Shown here: positions 23,686 to 32,715 of the stretch, piece after piece
Layout of the letters: the number at the start of each line of letters is the position of its first letter
Numbering within the stretch: position 1 is the first letter of the stretch
NCBI GenBank assembly: GCA_964645785.1
Contig: CAZYAV010000014.1
Span: 1 to 50,472 of the forward strand
Length of the DNA stretch: 50,472 nt
Direction of reading: 5' to 3'
Origin: CALWZE01 sp964645785
GTDB lineage: Bacteria; Bacillota; Clostridia; Oscillospirales; Ruminococcaceae
Position numbers and translations under genes: made by a program
The notes under the pieces: generated by a model
Told to the model about the DNA's origin: nothing
Databases searched by the model: none
Seen by the model: only the letters and a program-made list of their open reading frames with translations

Positions 23686-24534
23686 CGAGCCGACCCCGGT
23701 GCGGATCTTGACCTGTGCCGGGGCGTCCGACCCGCCCTGCTCGATAACCGTGAAGCCGGCATTTTCCCGGCCGTTCAGCGTGATGGAGCCGAGCCCCTGC
23801 ACCGAGAAGGCGTAGTTCTCCGCACCGTCGGTGAGGGAGAGGGTCAGGTCGCCGACACCGCACTCGATTTCGCATTCGCCGCCGAGCACGCCGGTATACA
23901 CCATCGAGGCCGCGCCGCTGTGCAGGGTAAAATCGCAAAAGTCGCAGCTGCGCAGGCTGACGTCCCCGGCGCCGAGGGTCATCTCCGCCGCCCCAAAGGT
24001 CAGCTGTTCCCCCTCAAACTCGACCGCTCCGCCCCGCAGCACGGCGCTGCCCGCCGAGAGGGCGTCGAGGGTCAGCCGGCCGCAGCCCAGCTCCAGCGAA
24101 AAATCCTCCAGCACGTCCGCACGAAGATAGAGGGTCAGCGAGCGGGTGATGCGGTCCAGCGTCCCCTGCCGGGTGGCCTGGGAAAAGACGCGGTCGTAGT
24201 CTGCCTGCTCGATGACCAGCCGCCCGGTCGCCTCGCTGAACTGCACGCTCAGTTCGTCCTGGTCAAAGCCGTCGGTCACAAGCCGGGTTTCGCTGCCCGG
24301 CAGAATGCTGACGTTGACCGCCCCCAGGCGCAGGGTCAGCGCGGAAATATCCGGCAGCGCCTCGTCGGCCGAAGCCGGCTGGCGCGCGGCGGAAAAGGCG
24401 GGGATGTGATCCGCAAAGAGCGAGAGCTGCGCGCCGTCGCGGACAAACGCAATCCCCAGAAGCAGAACGCCGATCATCAGCAGGGCGACCCCGGCGAGAA
24501 TGATGGTTAAATAGACCTTACTGCTGCTTTTCAT
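23659..24534 (-). CDS. DUF4097-family membrane-anchored beta-strand repeat protein
   Basis: The 291-residue protein has an N-terminal membrane helix (YLTIILAGVALLMIGVLLLG) and an extracytoplasmic right-handed beta-helix-like domain of short repeating strands, for example LELGCGRLTLDALSAGSAVL and TLGAGDVSLRSCDFCDF, typical of DUF4097 adhesin-like domains. It forms an operon with a DUF1700 protein and a PadR regulator, a common Firmicute arrangement thought to respond to envelope conditions. The C-terminus VEVWTDTV is coded by the first 15-bp repeat units. It overlaps the DUF1700 gene by 17 bp. Confidence 0.85.
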   Translation of the reverse strand: MKSSSKVYLTIILAGVALLMIGVLLLGIAFVRDGAQLSLFADHIPAFSAARQPASADEALPDISALTLRLGAVNVSILPGSETRLVTDGFDQDELSVQFSEATGRLVIEQADYDRVFSQATRQGTLDRITRSLTLYLRADVLEDFSLELGCGRLTLDALSAGSAVLRGGAVEFEGEQLTFGAAEMTLGAGDVSLRSCDFCDFTLHSGAASMVYTGVLGGECEIECGVGDLTLSLTDGAENYAFSVQGLGSITLNGRENAGFTVIEQGGSDAPAQVKIRTGVGSVEVWTDTV

Positions 24535-25459
24535 GGCGGTTAGACCTCGCTTTCAGCTTGTTGAACAGTTTGGCGCTGACCTTGCCGATTGCGCGAACCA
24601 GCCATGCGGCCAACAGCACCAGAAGCGGAACCAGAATGAGCGCCAGGCCAAGCAGCACAAACGCGATTCCGAGCGGTTCGATTCCGCCGCCGACCGTGAA
24701 AAAGACCCGCACCGAATGAAAGCCCGCAGCAATCAAAAAGAGGATGCACACGAAGAACAGGGCGACGAGCGCAACGCAGACCGCGCCGCAGGCGATAATC
24801 AGCACGATGGCCACCAGCGCGAGCGGCAGCGCAACGGGCAGCGCGAGAATGCCGAGAATGACATACCAGATGGACGAGAGGCTGGAGCGCCGCCCCTCCG
24901 GCGTTGTGTAGGGGGAGGGCGGAACCGCGGCGGGCGCGCAATCGCGGGCGGGCGGCGGCACCGGCGCCGGATTCGGCACGGCGCGGGCATTGCCCGCCCC
25001 ATGGTAGCTTTCGCGGGTGTAGCCGCCCGGCACGATGGGTGCGGGCTGCCCGGCGGTGTCCGGCCGCGCTTTTTGTTCCGCGCTGCCGCCGCTTGTCGGA
25101 GCCGCCGCACCGCCGCTGTGCTCGGCAGCCTGTGGCTCGGCGGCGGACGCCGAAGCGCCCGCTGCGCCGCCCATATAGTCCGGGAAGCTGCCGCGCGGCT
25201 TGGGGAGCGGCGCCGCCTGCTGCCCCGCCGCGGCAAGCCGGTAGGGGGAGATGGGGCTGTCGTTCAGGCGCTGCGCAGAGGTTTCCGCAAGAATCTGCGC
25301 CGCAACCCGCCCCGGGGAGCCGAGCGTTTCAATCACGGCCGCGTCGTCCTCCGCGTCCTCGAAATATTCGGCGTAGAACTCGATGGCGGCCTGCGCCTCT
25401 TCGGGCGACAGCCGGGCGAGCCGCGCGCGCAGCTCGCCGAGATATTCACTGCGTGTCAT
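24518..25459 (-). CDS. DUF1700-domain membrane protein
   Basis: The 313-residue protein begins with the DUF1700 module (MTRSEYLGELRARLARLSPEEAQAAIEFYAEYFEDAED), then a long Pro/Ala-rich linker (about residues 85-190), and ends with three to four membrane helices before a basic KARSNRHEKQQ tail. The usual family protein is about 180-200 residues, so the linker is an unusual extension. The start at 25459 has AGGAGG six bases upstream and overlaps the padR stop by 14 bp. It likely works in the same membrane-associated unit as the DUF4097 protein. Confidence 0.85.
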   Translation of the reverse strand: MTRSEYLGELRARLARLSPEEAQAAIEFYAEYFEDAEDDAAVIETLGSPGRVAAQILAETSAQRLNDSPISPYRLAAAGQQAAPLPKPRGSFPDYMGGAAGASASAAEPQAAEHSGGAAAPTSGGSAEQKARPDTAGQPAPIVPGGYTRESYHGAGNARAVPNPAPVPPPARDCAPAAVPPSPYTTPEGRRSSLSSIWYVILGILALPVALPLALVAIVLIIACGAVCVALVALFFVCILFLIAAGFHSVRVFFTVGGGIEPLGIAFVLLGLALILVPLLVLLAAWLVRAIGKVSAKLFNKLKARSNRHEKQQ

Positions 25460-25769
25460 TTTCTTCCTCCTCAAACAGGACGGACTCCACTTTCTCTTTA
25501 TAGACCTGCCATTCCTGCTTATAAACCAGCAGCTGCGCCCGGCCGGACTCGGTTAACCGGTAATACCGCCGGTTGCGCCCCATATACGGCAGGTCGTAGG
25601 TGTCGAGAAACCCGTTCTTTTGCAGCCGCCGCAGAACCGGGTACAGGGTGGATTCGGACACCTCGATCCGCTTTCGCATCTCCTGGGTGAGGGCGTATCC
25701 GTAGGTGTCCCCCTTGACCAGCACAGCGAGAACAAACGCGTCGAGCAGCGCGGTATTGATTGAAAACAT
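25446..25769 (-). CDS. PadR-family transcriptional regulator
   Basis: The 107-residue winged-helix repressor shows KGDTYGYALTQEMRKRIEVS, LYPVLRRLQKNGFLDTY and RRYYRLTESGRAQL, the standard PadR pattern, with a C-terminal dimerisation helix. The ATG at 25769 has GGAGG seven bases upstream. It heads the operon with DUF1700 and DUF4097 genes, and an inverted repeat overlapping its own promoter fits autoregulation. Confidence 0.92.
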   Translation of the reverse strand: MFSINTALLDAFVLAVLVKGDTYGYALTQEMRKRIEVSESTLYPVLRRLQKNGFLDTYDLPYMGRNRRYYRLTESGRAQLLVYKQEWQVYKEKVESVLFEEEENDTQ

Positions 25770-25794
25770 CCGCACACCTCCATATACTTCAAAT

Positions 25795-25826
25795 AATACT
25801 ATACAACGTATAATATTGCTTGTCAA
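25795..25826 (-). promoter_or_regulatory. padR promoter with overlapping operator
   Basis: On the minus strand TTGACA (25826-25821), 17 bp and TATAGT (25803-25798) form a strong promoter. An inverted repeat with arms AATACTATAC (25795-25804) and GTATAATATT (25808-25817), matching at 9 of 10 positions, covers the -10 and spacer, the expected position for PadR repression. Confidence 0.82.
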
Positions 25827-25869
25827 CCGTATTTTGCAAACCGCAGGCGCAATGCCCATCCTGGGGCAC

Positions 25870-25907
25870 AAAAAGCGGGCGCGCAGCCGGTAAGGCTGCG
25901 CGCCCGC
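25870..25907 (-). terminator. Terminator of the RND-TetR operon
   Basis: GCGGGCGCGCAGCC pairs perfectly with GGCTGCGCGCCCGC around GGTAA (25875-25907), followed on the minus strand by TTTTTG. It lies about 140 bp after the TetR stop. Confidence 0.85.
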
Positions 25908-26045
25908 TTGGAATTATTTTGGAAAACGGAACCGGGTCTGCTTTGCGGAAAAGCGGCCGGTTCAGGGGGAAAAGTCGCCGCCTGCGGGCGGCAGACGAAA
26001 CCCCGCCCTATGCCGCCGGCATCCGGAAGGCCGGGAAAGCACGGC

Positions 26046-26666
26046 CTAACGCAGCGCGGCACGGCAGAGCGCCGACGCGTACTGCTGCGCCTGCTCAAGC
26101 TCCGATTCGCTGCCCGCGCACTTGGCCTGCTGGACAAAGGACAGAATCACGGCGGTGAAAACATAGCGCAGATAGTCCTGCGGGTGGTTTTCCCCCACAA
26201 GCCCCTCGGCGCGGCCGCGGCGGATGAGCGCGTCGCACAGGGCGTTGACGTGGCCGGCATAGCGGCGGGGACAGGGCCCGGCCGCCGGGTCAAGCCCCGC
26301 GGGATGCTGCCGGACAAGCGCCGAAAGCAGCGGCCAGCAATCCGAACTGGCCTGCACAAGCAGCCGGGAAATTTCGTCCAGCAGGGCGCGCAGGGTCTCG
26401 TCAAAGCTTTTTTGCAGCGAAAGCAGCGTCTGGCAGCGCGCCACCACCTGGTCGAGCCGGTAAAACACCGCGTTTTCCAGGATGGCGTCCTTGGAGGGGA
26501 AATACTCATAGACGGTGCCCTTGCCGATTCCGGCCTCGGCGGCGATTTCCGAGACGGTCAGCTCGTGGAACGCCCGGCCGCCGTTCAGCAGGCGGAAAAC
26601 CGCCTCGAGAATGGCGGCCTCCTTTGCGCCTGCCGGCCTTGGGGAAGAGGTGAGATTTTGCTCCAC
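26046..26666 (-). CDS. TetR-family repressor of the adjacent RND pump
   Basis: The 206-residue protein has an N-terminal helix-turn-helix (LTVSEIAAEAGIGKGTVYEY, about residues 37-56) followed by a helical ligand-binding domain. The start is GTG at 26666, with an AGGAGG site inside the end of the RND gene, so the two are translationally close (stop and start three bases apart). The perfect palindrome in front of the pump gene is the obvious operator, giving a self-regulated efflux unit in which the regulator is the second gene. Confidence 0.9.
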   Translation of the reverse strand: MEQNLTSSPRPAGAKEAAILEAVFRLLNGGRAFHELTVSEIAAEAGIGKGTVYEYFPSKDAILENAVFYRLDQVVARCQTLLSLQKSFDETLRALLDEISRLLVQASSDCWPLLSALVRQHPAGLDPAAGPCPRRYAGHVNALCDALIRRGRAEGLVGENHPQDYLRYVFTAVILSFVQQAKCAGSESELEQAQQYASALCRAALR

Positions 26667-26669
26667 GGT

Positions 26670-29600
26670 TTATTCCTCCTGCGCCTTCGCCGAACGGCCG
26701 CGGTGCATCAGGTCGTAGATGACCGGCACCACAAGCAGGGTCAGCGCGGTTGCGTACGCAAGGCCGCCGATTGTGACAACGGCCATGGGCTGGGTCATCT
26801 CCGCGCCGCTGCCAAACCCGAGCGCCATCGTGCTCATGGCAAGGATGGTGGTCAGCGCGGTCATCAGGATGGGGCGCAGCCGGGCGCGGCCGGTTTCCAC
26901 AAGCGCCTCGTGCAGCGGCTGCCCCTGCTCGCGCAGCTGGTTGGCGTAATCGACAAAGACGATGCCGTTGTTGACCACGACGCCCGCGAGGACGAGGAAG
27001 CCGAGCATCGAGATGACCGAGAGCTCCATCCCGCACACAAACAGCAGCAGCAGCCCGCCGGTGAACGCGAGCGGCAGGGTAAACAGGACGATGAACGGGC
27101 TGCGCAGGCTCTGGAACTGCGCGACCATGATGAGGTAGATGAAGACAACGGCGAGCGCGATCATCTGCACAAGGTCGGACAGCGCGTCGTTGATGGTCTC
27201 GTTTTCGCCGTCCATTTCAAGGGTGACCCCGTCGGGCAGGACAAGCCCCTCCAGCGCCTCGTCAATCTCCCGGCTGACGAGGCCGATGTTGTACCCGTCC
27301 GCAACCGAGGCGGACACGGCGTTGTAGCGCGCCTGGTTGTCCCGCGAGATGCTGCTCACACTCTGCACGCGGGTGATTTCGGCGATTTCGATAAGCGGGA
27401 TGCGCAGCTCCTCGCCGTCCGAGTCGGTCACGTCCAGCTTGTAGTCGCCGAGGGATTCCGGCGTGAAGTGATAGACGGTTGGGTTGTTGATGACGATCGG
27501 GTAGTCCCCGTCCCCGGAGGAGAGGGTGGTGCTGTCCGTCTCGCCGCTCAGCGCGGAGGCGATTTCGGCGTACACCTGCGCAACCGTGAGGTTGTAGCGC
27601 ATGGCGGCGTCCTTGTTGACCGTGACCCGCAGCTCGGTGTCCGCGTCCTCATAGCCGGTGGTCACGCTGTCCAGACCCTCCACCTGCGCGAGCTGCTGCG
27701 CCACAAGGGTCGAGCCGAGCCGCAGCGCGTCGAGGTCGTTGGATTTGAGCACGACCGAAACCCCCGAGCCGGACAGCATGGACATGTTCATGGTGCTTGC
27801 CTGCACCGACAGCTCGCCCGGCAGCCCGGCGGTGGCTTCATAAATCGCGCGCTCGACCTCCCGGTTGGTCATGGTGCGGTCGTCCCGCAGCAGGATATAG
27901 TAGCTGACGCTCTCGGCGCCGCTGGACAGCGAGCTGCCCGAGCTGCCCGAGATGGCGCCGACATACTCGACCGCCTCAATTTCGAGGATGCGCCCGGCAA
28001 CCTGGTCGCTGAGCGCGAACAGGTCGGTCTCGGTGTCCTGGTCGGACAGGGAGAGGGAGGCGCTCATCTGCGGGCTGTCCATTTCGGGCATGAACGCCGT
28101 GCCCATCACCGGCACCAGCAGCACCGCCACAACCAGCAGCGCAACCGCCCCGCCAAGCACGGCCGCCCGGTGCCCGAGCGACCAGCGCAGCACCCGCTCG
28201 TACCAGCCGGTGAACCGCTCAAACAGGCCGGGCCTGCGCTCGGCGGAATTGCGCAGCATCAGCGAGGACATCGCGGGCACAAGGGTCAGCGCGACGATCA
28301 GGCTGGCGAACAGGCTGTACGCGATGGTCAGCCCCATATCGGTGAACAGCTGGCGGGTCAGCCCTTCGGTGAAGACGATGGGAAGAAAGACGCAGACGGT
28401 GGTCAGGGTGGAGGCGAAGATCGCGCCCGCAACCTGCTTTGCGCCGTCGACCGCGGCCTGCTTTGCCGGAACGCCGCGCCCGCGCAGCCGGTAGATATTT
28501 TCGATGACGACAATGCTGTTGTCAACCAGCATCCCGACGCCGAGCGCGAGGCCGGAAAGGGAGATGATATTGAGGGTCACGTTGCTGAAGTACATCAGGG
28601 TGACGGCGAACATCAGGCTGATGGGGATGCTGAACGCGGTGATGAGGGTGGGCTTGAGGTCGCGCAGGAACAGCAGCAGAATGATGACCGCAAGCAGGCC
28701 GCCGAGCAGCAGGTTCTCAATGACGCTGCCGACAATCAGGTCGATGTAGTCCCCCTGATCCATCAGCGGGGTGATGTGCAGCTCGGGGTTTGCTGCGGTG
28801 AGCGCGGCGATCTGGCCGGCGATCTGATCCGAGACCTCGGCGGTGGAGGCGGTGCTCTGCTTCTGGAAGGAGAGCACGATGCCGTCGCTGCCGTTGATCT
28901 TCGCGTAGGTGCCGTCGCTCTCGTTTTGCAGCGTGACGGCGGCAATGTCCCGGATGCGGACGTCGCCGGTTGCCTCGGTGGTGAACAGCAGCGTGTCCTC
29001 CACCTCCGCCATCGACTGGTAGACGTCCCCGACCTTGACCAGGAAGCGCCCCTCCTCGTCCTCTATGTAACCGGCGGGCATACTGAAGTTCTGCGCGGTG
29101 AGGATGCCGCTTATCATGGATTCGGTGATGATGGTGTTGAGATCCGCCTGCTCATAGGCCGATTCCCGCGCGTCCTCAAACTCCGAGATGCCCTGCTCGA
29201 TCTGGCTCAGGCCGGAGGTAATCTGCGCCTGCGCCTTGGCAAGCTGGGCAGCGGCGGCCATCTGCCCGCTCTGAATCTGGGCGTAGCCGTTTTTGGCCTG
29301 GGTGAGCGCGTCCTCCAGCTGCGGCTTGGCCTGCGAGATGACCGCGAGCCGGGTCTCGATGTTGCGCAGCTCGACATTGATCGCCTCGATGCGGGCGTGC
29401 GCGCCGCCGATCTGACTTTCAAGCTGCTGAACGTCCGCAAGGGACATCGCCAGCAGCTGCGCCGCCTCGGGGGAGGCGCCCACCATCGGGCTGGAGAGCA
29501 GCGCCTGCTGGATAGGCGCGTAGGTGTCCGCGTCCGGCAGGCTGGCAAAGGTCGTGTACGCGCCGCCCGACGCGGCCGCGAGCGCGCCCTGCAAAAGGGC

Positions 29601-30461
29601 AAACGGGGCGCTCATGCTGTCCAGCTGCTCCATTGCGGCGCGCTCGGCCTCAAAGGCCGCCCTGTCGGTGGTCAGGGAGGTCTCCTCGGCGAGCATGGCG
29701 TTGACGTTCGCGATGGCGCTGGTGACTTCCGCACCGGCGGAGGAGAGCTGCTCCGACGCGGTGGCCTGCCCGGTATCCAGCTGGCTCTGCGCGTTGTTGA
29801 GGGCGTATTTTGCGTTGAGCAGCTTGCGGTACGCCTCGTCAAGGGTTTTGTCGAGATCCGCTTTCACCTGATCGTTCAGGCGGCTGATCTTTGCGTGGTC
29901 GATGGTGATTTTGAGATTCTGATCACGCAAGCCCGAGGCGGAGACCGACGCGACACCCTCCAGCCGCTCAAAGGCGGGGATGACCGTGTCCTCGACATAG
30001 TCGACGACCGCCTCGGTGTCGGCACTTTTTCCCATATCGACGCTGGCGACGAGGATCGGGATCATGTCCGGGCTGATTTTTAAGAACATGGGCGAGCCGA
30101 CCGCGTCGTCCAGCTGCCCCTCCACGAGGTCGATGCTGTTGGAAATCTCGATCATGGCGCTGTCCATGTTCGTGCTTTGGGAGAATTCAAGCACAATCTG
30201 GCTGACATTTTCAAGCGAATGCGAGCTGATATTCTCCAACCCGCCCGCCGTGCCCAGAACAGCCTCCAGCGGCCGGGTCACGGCGGTCTCCACCTTTTCG
30301 GGGCTGGCGCCGGGATAGGCCGTAATGACCACGACATAGGGCAGCTCGAGGCTGGGCAGCAGGTCGGTGGTCATGTGGGTGAACGAGATGACGCCGAGCA
30401 CAATCACCAGAATGACCGCGACAAACACGGTGTAGGGCTTTTTGACGCTGTAGCTTGACAT
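26670..30461 (-). CDS. RND-family efflux pump (HAE1/AcrB-like) with coiled-coil insertion
   Basis: The 1263-residue protein has the RND layout: first helix at residues 10-28, first porter region, a helix block (about 550-700) with GVGMLVDNSIVVIEN, a second porter region and a C-terminal helix block. The relay Asp pair of AcrB is Asp-Asn here, common in this branch. About residues 195-440 form a long Gln/Ala/Glu-rich coiled-coil insertion in the first porter region, absent from classical AcrB. No membrane-fusion or outer-membrane gene is present, as expected for a Gram-positive cell. The TetR gene follows directly. Drug or lipid export is likely; the substrate is unknown. Confidence 0.9.
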   Translation of the reverse strand: MSSYSVKKPYTVFVAVILVIVLGVISFTHMTTDLLPSLELPYVVVITAYPGASPEKVETAVTRPLEAVLGTAGGLENISSHSLENVSQIVLEFSQSTNMDSAMIEISNSIDLVEGQLDDAVGSPMFLKISPDMIPILVASVDMGKSADTEAVVDYVEDTVIPAFERLEGVASVSASGLRDQNLKITIDHAKISRLNDQVKADLDKTLDEAYRKLLNAKYALNNAQSQLDTGQATASEQLSSAGAEVTSAIANVNAMLAEETSLTTDRAAFEAERAAMEQLDSMSAPFALLQGALAAASGGAYTTFASLPDADTYAPIQQALLSSPMVGASPEAAQLLAMSLADVQQLESQIGGAHARIEAINVELRNIETRLAVISQAKPQLEDALTQAKNGYAQIQSGQMAAAAQLAKAQAQITSGLSQIEQGISEFEDARESAYEQADLNTIITESMISGILTAQNFSMPAGYIEDEEGRFLVKVGDVYQSMAEVEDTLLFTTEATGDVRIRDIAAVTLQNESDGTYAKINGSDGIVLSFQKQSTASTAEVSDQIAGQIAALTAANPELHITPLMDQGDYIDLIVGSVIENLLLGGLLAVIILLLFLRDLKPTLITAFSIPISLMFAVTLMYFSNVTLNIISLSGLALGVGMLVDNSIVVIENIYRLRGRGVPAKQAAVDGAKQVAGAIFASTLTTVCVFLPIVFTEGLTRQLFTDMGLTIAYSLFASLIVALTLVPAMSSLMLRNSAERRPGLFERFTGWYERVLRWSLGHRAAVLGGAVALLVVAVLLVPVMGTAFMPEMDSPQMSASLSLSDQDTETDLFALSDQVAGRILEIEAVEYVGAISGSSGSSLSSGAESVSYYILLRDDRTMTNREVERAIYEATAGLPGELSVQASTMNMSMLSGSGVSVVLKSNDLDALRLGSTLVAQQLAQVEGLDSVTTGYEDADTELRVTVNKDAAMRYNLTVAQVYAEIASALSGETDSTTLSSGDGDYPIVINNPTVYHFTPESLGDYKLDVTDSDGEELRIPLIEIAEITRVQSVSSISRDNQARYNAVSASVADGYNIGLVSREIDEALEGLVLPDGVTLEMDGENETINDALSDLVQMIALAVVFIYLIMVAQFQSLRSPFIVLFTLPLAFTGGLLLLFVCGMELSVISMLGFLVLAGVVVNNGIVFVDYANQLREQGQPLHEALVETGRARLRPILMTALTTILAMSTMALGFGSGAEMTQPMAVVTIGGLAYATALTLLVVPVIYDLMHRGRSAKAQEE

Positions 30462-30493
30462 GGGGATCCCCTTTGTTCTCGATATAGACAGAG

Positions 30494-30517
30494 CGCCGAC
30501 CGACCGGTCGGTCGGCG
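30494..30517. promoter_or_regulatory. Perfect 24-bp palindromic TetR operator
   Basis: Both arms read CGCCGACCGACC outward from the centre at 30505/30506, without mismatch. The site lies between the promoter and the start of the RND gene, where a bound repressor would block transcription. Confidence 0.88.
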
Positions 30518-30528
30518 AAAGCAGACTT

Positions 30529-30558
30529 ATTGTAGCACGTCATGGGGGGGAATAACAA
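30529..30558 (-). promoter_or_regulatory. Promoter of the RND-TetR operon
   Basis: On the minus strand TTGTTA (30558-30553), 18 bp, then TACAAT (30534-30529) with an extended TGC in front. The operator begins 12 bp further downstream. Confidence 0.7.
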
Positions 30559-30760
30559 TGAACAGTTTGTAAACGTTGCCCCGAACGTGCGGCCGCCCAA
30601 ACGGCCTGCCGTGGTTAAAGCACATTGGGGTGTGGGGCGGGATGCCGCGGGGATTTGTGGCGGGCGGCTTTGCGGGGTTTATCGCGCCGTATGCTGCACG
30701 CAGGCTCTCGCCCGGTGCCGCATTCCCCGCCGGACGAAGCACCGGGCAGTCCCGCCATAC
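30559..30760. other. GC-rich spacer upstream of the RND promoter
   Basis: No gene is supported. GCCCGGTGC (30710-30718) can pair with GCACCGGGC (30739-30747), possibly an extra hairpin behind the Na/Pi transporter terminator. Confidence 0.4.
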
Positions 30761-30788
30761 AAAAACCCGCCCCCGGAATGGGAGCGGG
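30761..30788 (-). terminator. Terminator of the Na/Pi cotransporter gene
   Basis: On the minus strand CCCGCTCCC pairs with the GGGGGCGGG arm around a short loop and is followed by TTTTTG, 35 bp after the stop codon. Confidence 0.8.
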
Positions 30789-30823
30789 TCTGGCGTGAGT
30801 GGACGATACGAAAAGCGCGCGGC

Positions 30824-32608
30824 TCAGTCCTGCGGCGCGGGCGGCTGCGGCCCGGCGAGCCGATAGACGTTCGTATACTCCTTGTAGCGGCGCTCGAACG
30901 GGCTTTCGTGGCTGTTCTTGATCTCGTTGAGATAGCCGTGAATGTCCATCGAAAGCGCCTTGCTGTCCGTCTTGATGACGCTTGCCGCGAGGTTGGAGCA
31001 GTGATCCGAAATGCGCTCGTAGTCGGTCAGCAGGTCGGAGAGGATGAAGCCCAGCTCGATGGTGCATTCGCCGCGCTGCAGCCGCTCGATGTGCCGGGCA
31101 AAAATCTCCTCCTTGAGGTTGTCCACCACCTGCTCAAGCGGCTCCACCCGCGCGGCGATGCCGGGATCGTCCTGCGAGAAGGCCATCACCGTCAGCTCGA
31201 CAATGTCGCGGATGGCGCGCTCGATGACCGAAAGCTCGGCGGTGGCGGCGTCCGAAAACCGGATATCCTTGGTGAAGAGCTCTTTGCCGGTGCGCAGGAT
31301 GGATTCGCCGTGGTCGCCGATCCGCTCAAGGTCGCTGATTGCGCGCAGCAGCTGGGAAATTTTTTTGCGGTCGTGGTCGGAGAGGTCGCCGTGCACCTTA
31401 ATCAGATAGGAGCCCAGCTTGTCCTCGTAAAGGTCGATGACCTCCTCGTGCTCGCTGACCAGCTTCGCCTTGTCCTCATCGTAATTGTACACACACTCGA
31501 GCGCGGTCGTGACGCTCTCCGCCACCAGGTGCGCCATCTTCTCGGTGGCGCGCTCGCACTCCGCGATGGCGACCGAGGGGGTGTTCAGCAGGCGGGCGTC
31601 GATCAGGTCGGCGTCCCCGCGGCCGTGCCCCTTGCCGTCCTTGACGCTGAATTCCGCCGCCTTAACCAGCAGCTTGCGGAACGGCAGCAGCAGCAGGGTG
31701 GCCAGGATATTGAAGATGCTGTGCGAGGCGGCGATGCCGAGCGGCGTGATCGCCTCGTCCAGCAGGGGAATCGGCATAATCGCATTGATTCCATACAGAA
31801 TCGCGAGCATAATCACCGTGCCGATGATGTTGAAATAAATATGGACGACCGCGACCCGCTTGGCGTTTTTGTTTGCGCCGATGGAGGAGAGCACGGCCGT
31901 GACGCAGGTGCCGATATTCTGCCCCATGATGATGGGCAGCGCCATGCCGAAGGTGATGCCGCCGGTCAGCGAAAGCGCCTGCAAAATACCGACCGACGCC
32001 GCCGAGCTCTGGATCACGGCGGTGACGACCGCGCCGGTCAGCACGCCGAGCAGCGGGTTTTTGAACATGGTGATGATGCTGGTGAATTCGGGCATGTCCG
32101 CAAGCGGCGCCACCGCGTCCTTCATCAGCTCCATGCCGAACATGAGCACCGAAAAGCCGATGAGGATACCGCCGATATCCTTTTGGCGGGTCTTTTTAGA
32201 GAGCATGATGAGCGCGATGCCGATAAACGCAAGCAGCGGGGAAAACGCGCTTGGGCTGACAAGGCGCAGCCAGAAATTGCTGCTTTCGATCCCGGCAAGG
32301 CTCAGGATCCAGGCGGTGAGGGTGGTGCCGATGTTGGAGCCCATGATGATCCCGACCGTCTGGGAGAGCTCCAGAATGCCCGAGTTGACAAGGCCGACCA
32401 GCATAACCGTCATCGCGGACGAGCTTTGGATGGCAATCGTAATCCCCGCCCCAAGCAGCAGCGACTTTGCCACGTTGGAAGTCATGCGGCGCAGCGTCTT
32501 TTCCAGCTTGCCGCCCGCGATTTTCTCCAGCCCGGAGGACATGACGTGCATCCCGTACAGAAAGAATGCAAGCCCGCCCGCAATTGTGAAAAGTGAGAAA
32601 ATATCCAT
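30824..32608 (-). CDS. Na+/Pi cotransporter family protein with C-terminal PhoU-like domain
   Basis: The 594-residue protein has two inverted-repeat membrane halves, each with the QSSSA-type signature (IQSSSAMTVML near residue 60 and IQSSAASVGIL near 200), and GSNIGTTLTAW / GQNIGTCVTAV motifs. From about residue 340 a helical PhoU-like domain follows, with LRAISDLERIGDHGESI and LTDYERISDHCSNLA, the DxxERIxDH signatures. It should take up or export phosphate with sodium, with the PhoU-like domain as a regulator. The start at 32608 is taken from the conserved FFLYGMHVMSSGL N-terminus; the ribosome site is weak (AGAGGGG). Confidence 0.92.
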   Translation of the reverse strand: MDIFSLFTIAGGLAFFLYGMHVMSSGLEKIAGGKLEKTLRRMTSNVAKSLLLGAGITIAIQSSSAMTVMLVGLVNSGILELSQTVGIIMGSNIGTTLTAWILSLAGIESSNFWLRLVSPSAFSPLLAFIGIALIMLSKKTRQKDIGGILIGFSVLMFGMELMKDAVAPLADMPEFTSIITMFKNPLLGVLTGAVVTAVIQSSAASVGILQALSLTGGITFGMALPIIMGQNIGTCVTAVLSSIGANKNAKRVAVVHIYFNIIGTVIMLAILYGINAIMPIPLLDEAITPLGIAASHSIFNILATLLLLPFRKLLVKAAEFSVKDGKGHGRGDADLIDARLLNTPSVAIAECERATEKMAHLVAESVTTALECVYNYDEDKAKLVSEHEEVIDLYEDKLGSYLIKVHGDLSDHDRKKISQLLRAISDLERIGDHGESILRTGKELFTKDIRFSDAATAELSVIERAIRDIVELTVMAFSQDDPGIAARVEPLEQVVDNLKEEIFARHIERLQRGECTIELGFILSDLLTDYERISDHCSNLAASVIKTDSKALSMDIHGYLNEIKNSHESPFERRYKEYTNVYRLAGPQPPAPQD

Positions 32609-32715
32609 AGTTCCCCTCTGCCTGCACAGCGTTTACTTGTTGAACAATATGTGAATGTCCTCAAGCCGGAGGACAGCGGATACCCCCAAACCGGCGGCCG
32701 GGCAGGCGCGCAGGG

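Noticed and set aside
22958..23938. Long open frames on both strands through the repeat array, giving proline- and glycine-rich repeat proteins
   Set aside because: Unit spacings (54, 55, 63, 52, 58, 60, 57, 57, 59, 54) are not in codon register, so the peptide repeat breaks down along the array.
25908..30083. Plus-strand open frame of 1391 codons
   Set aside because: It lies opposite the RND pump and tetR genes. The translation is rich in His, Gln, Arg and Gly with no domains, which is the usual antisense shadow of a GC-rich gene.
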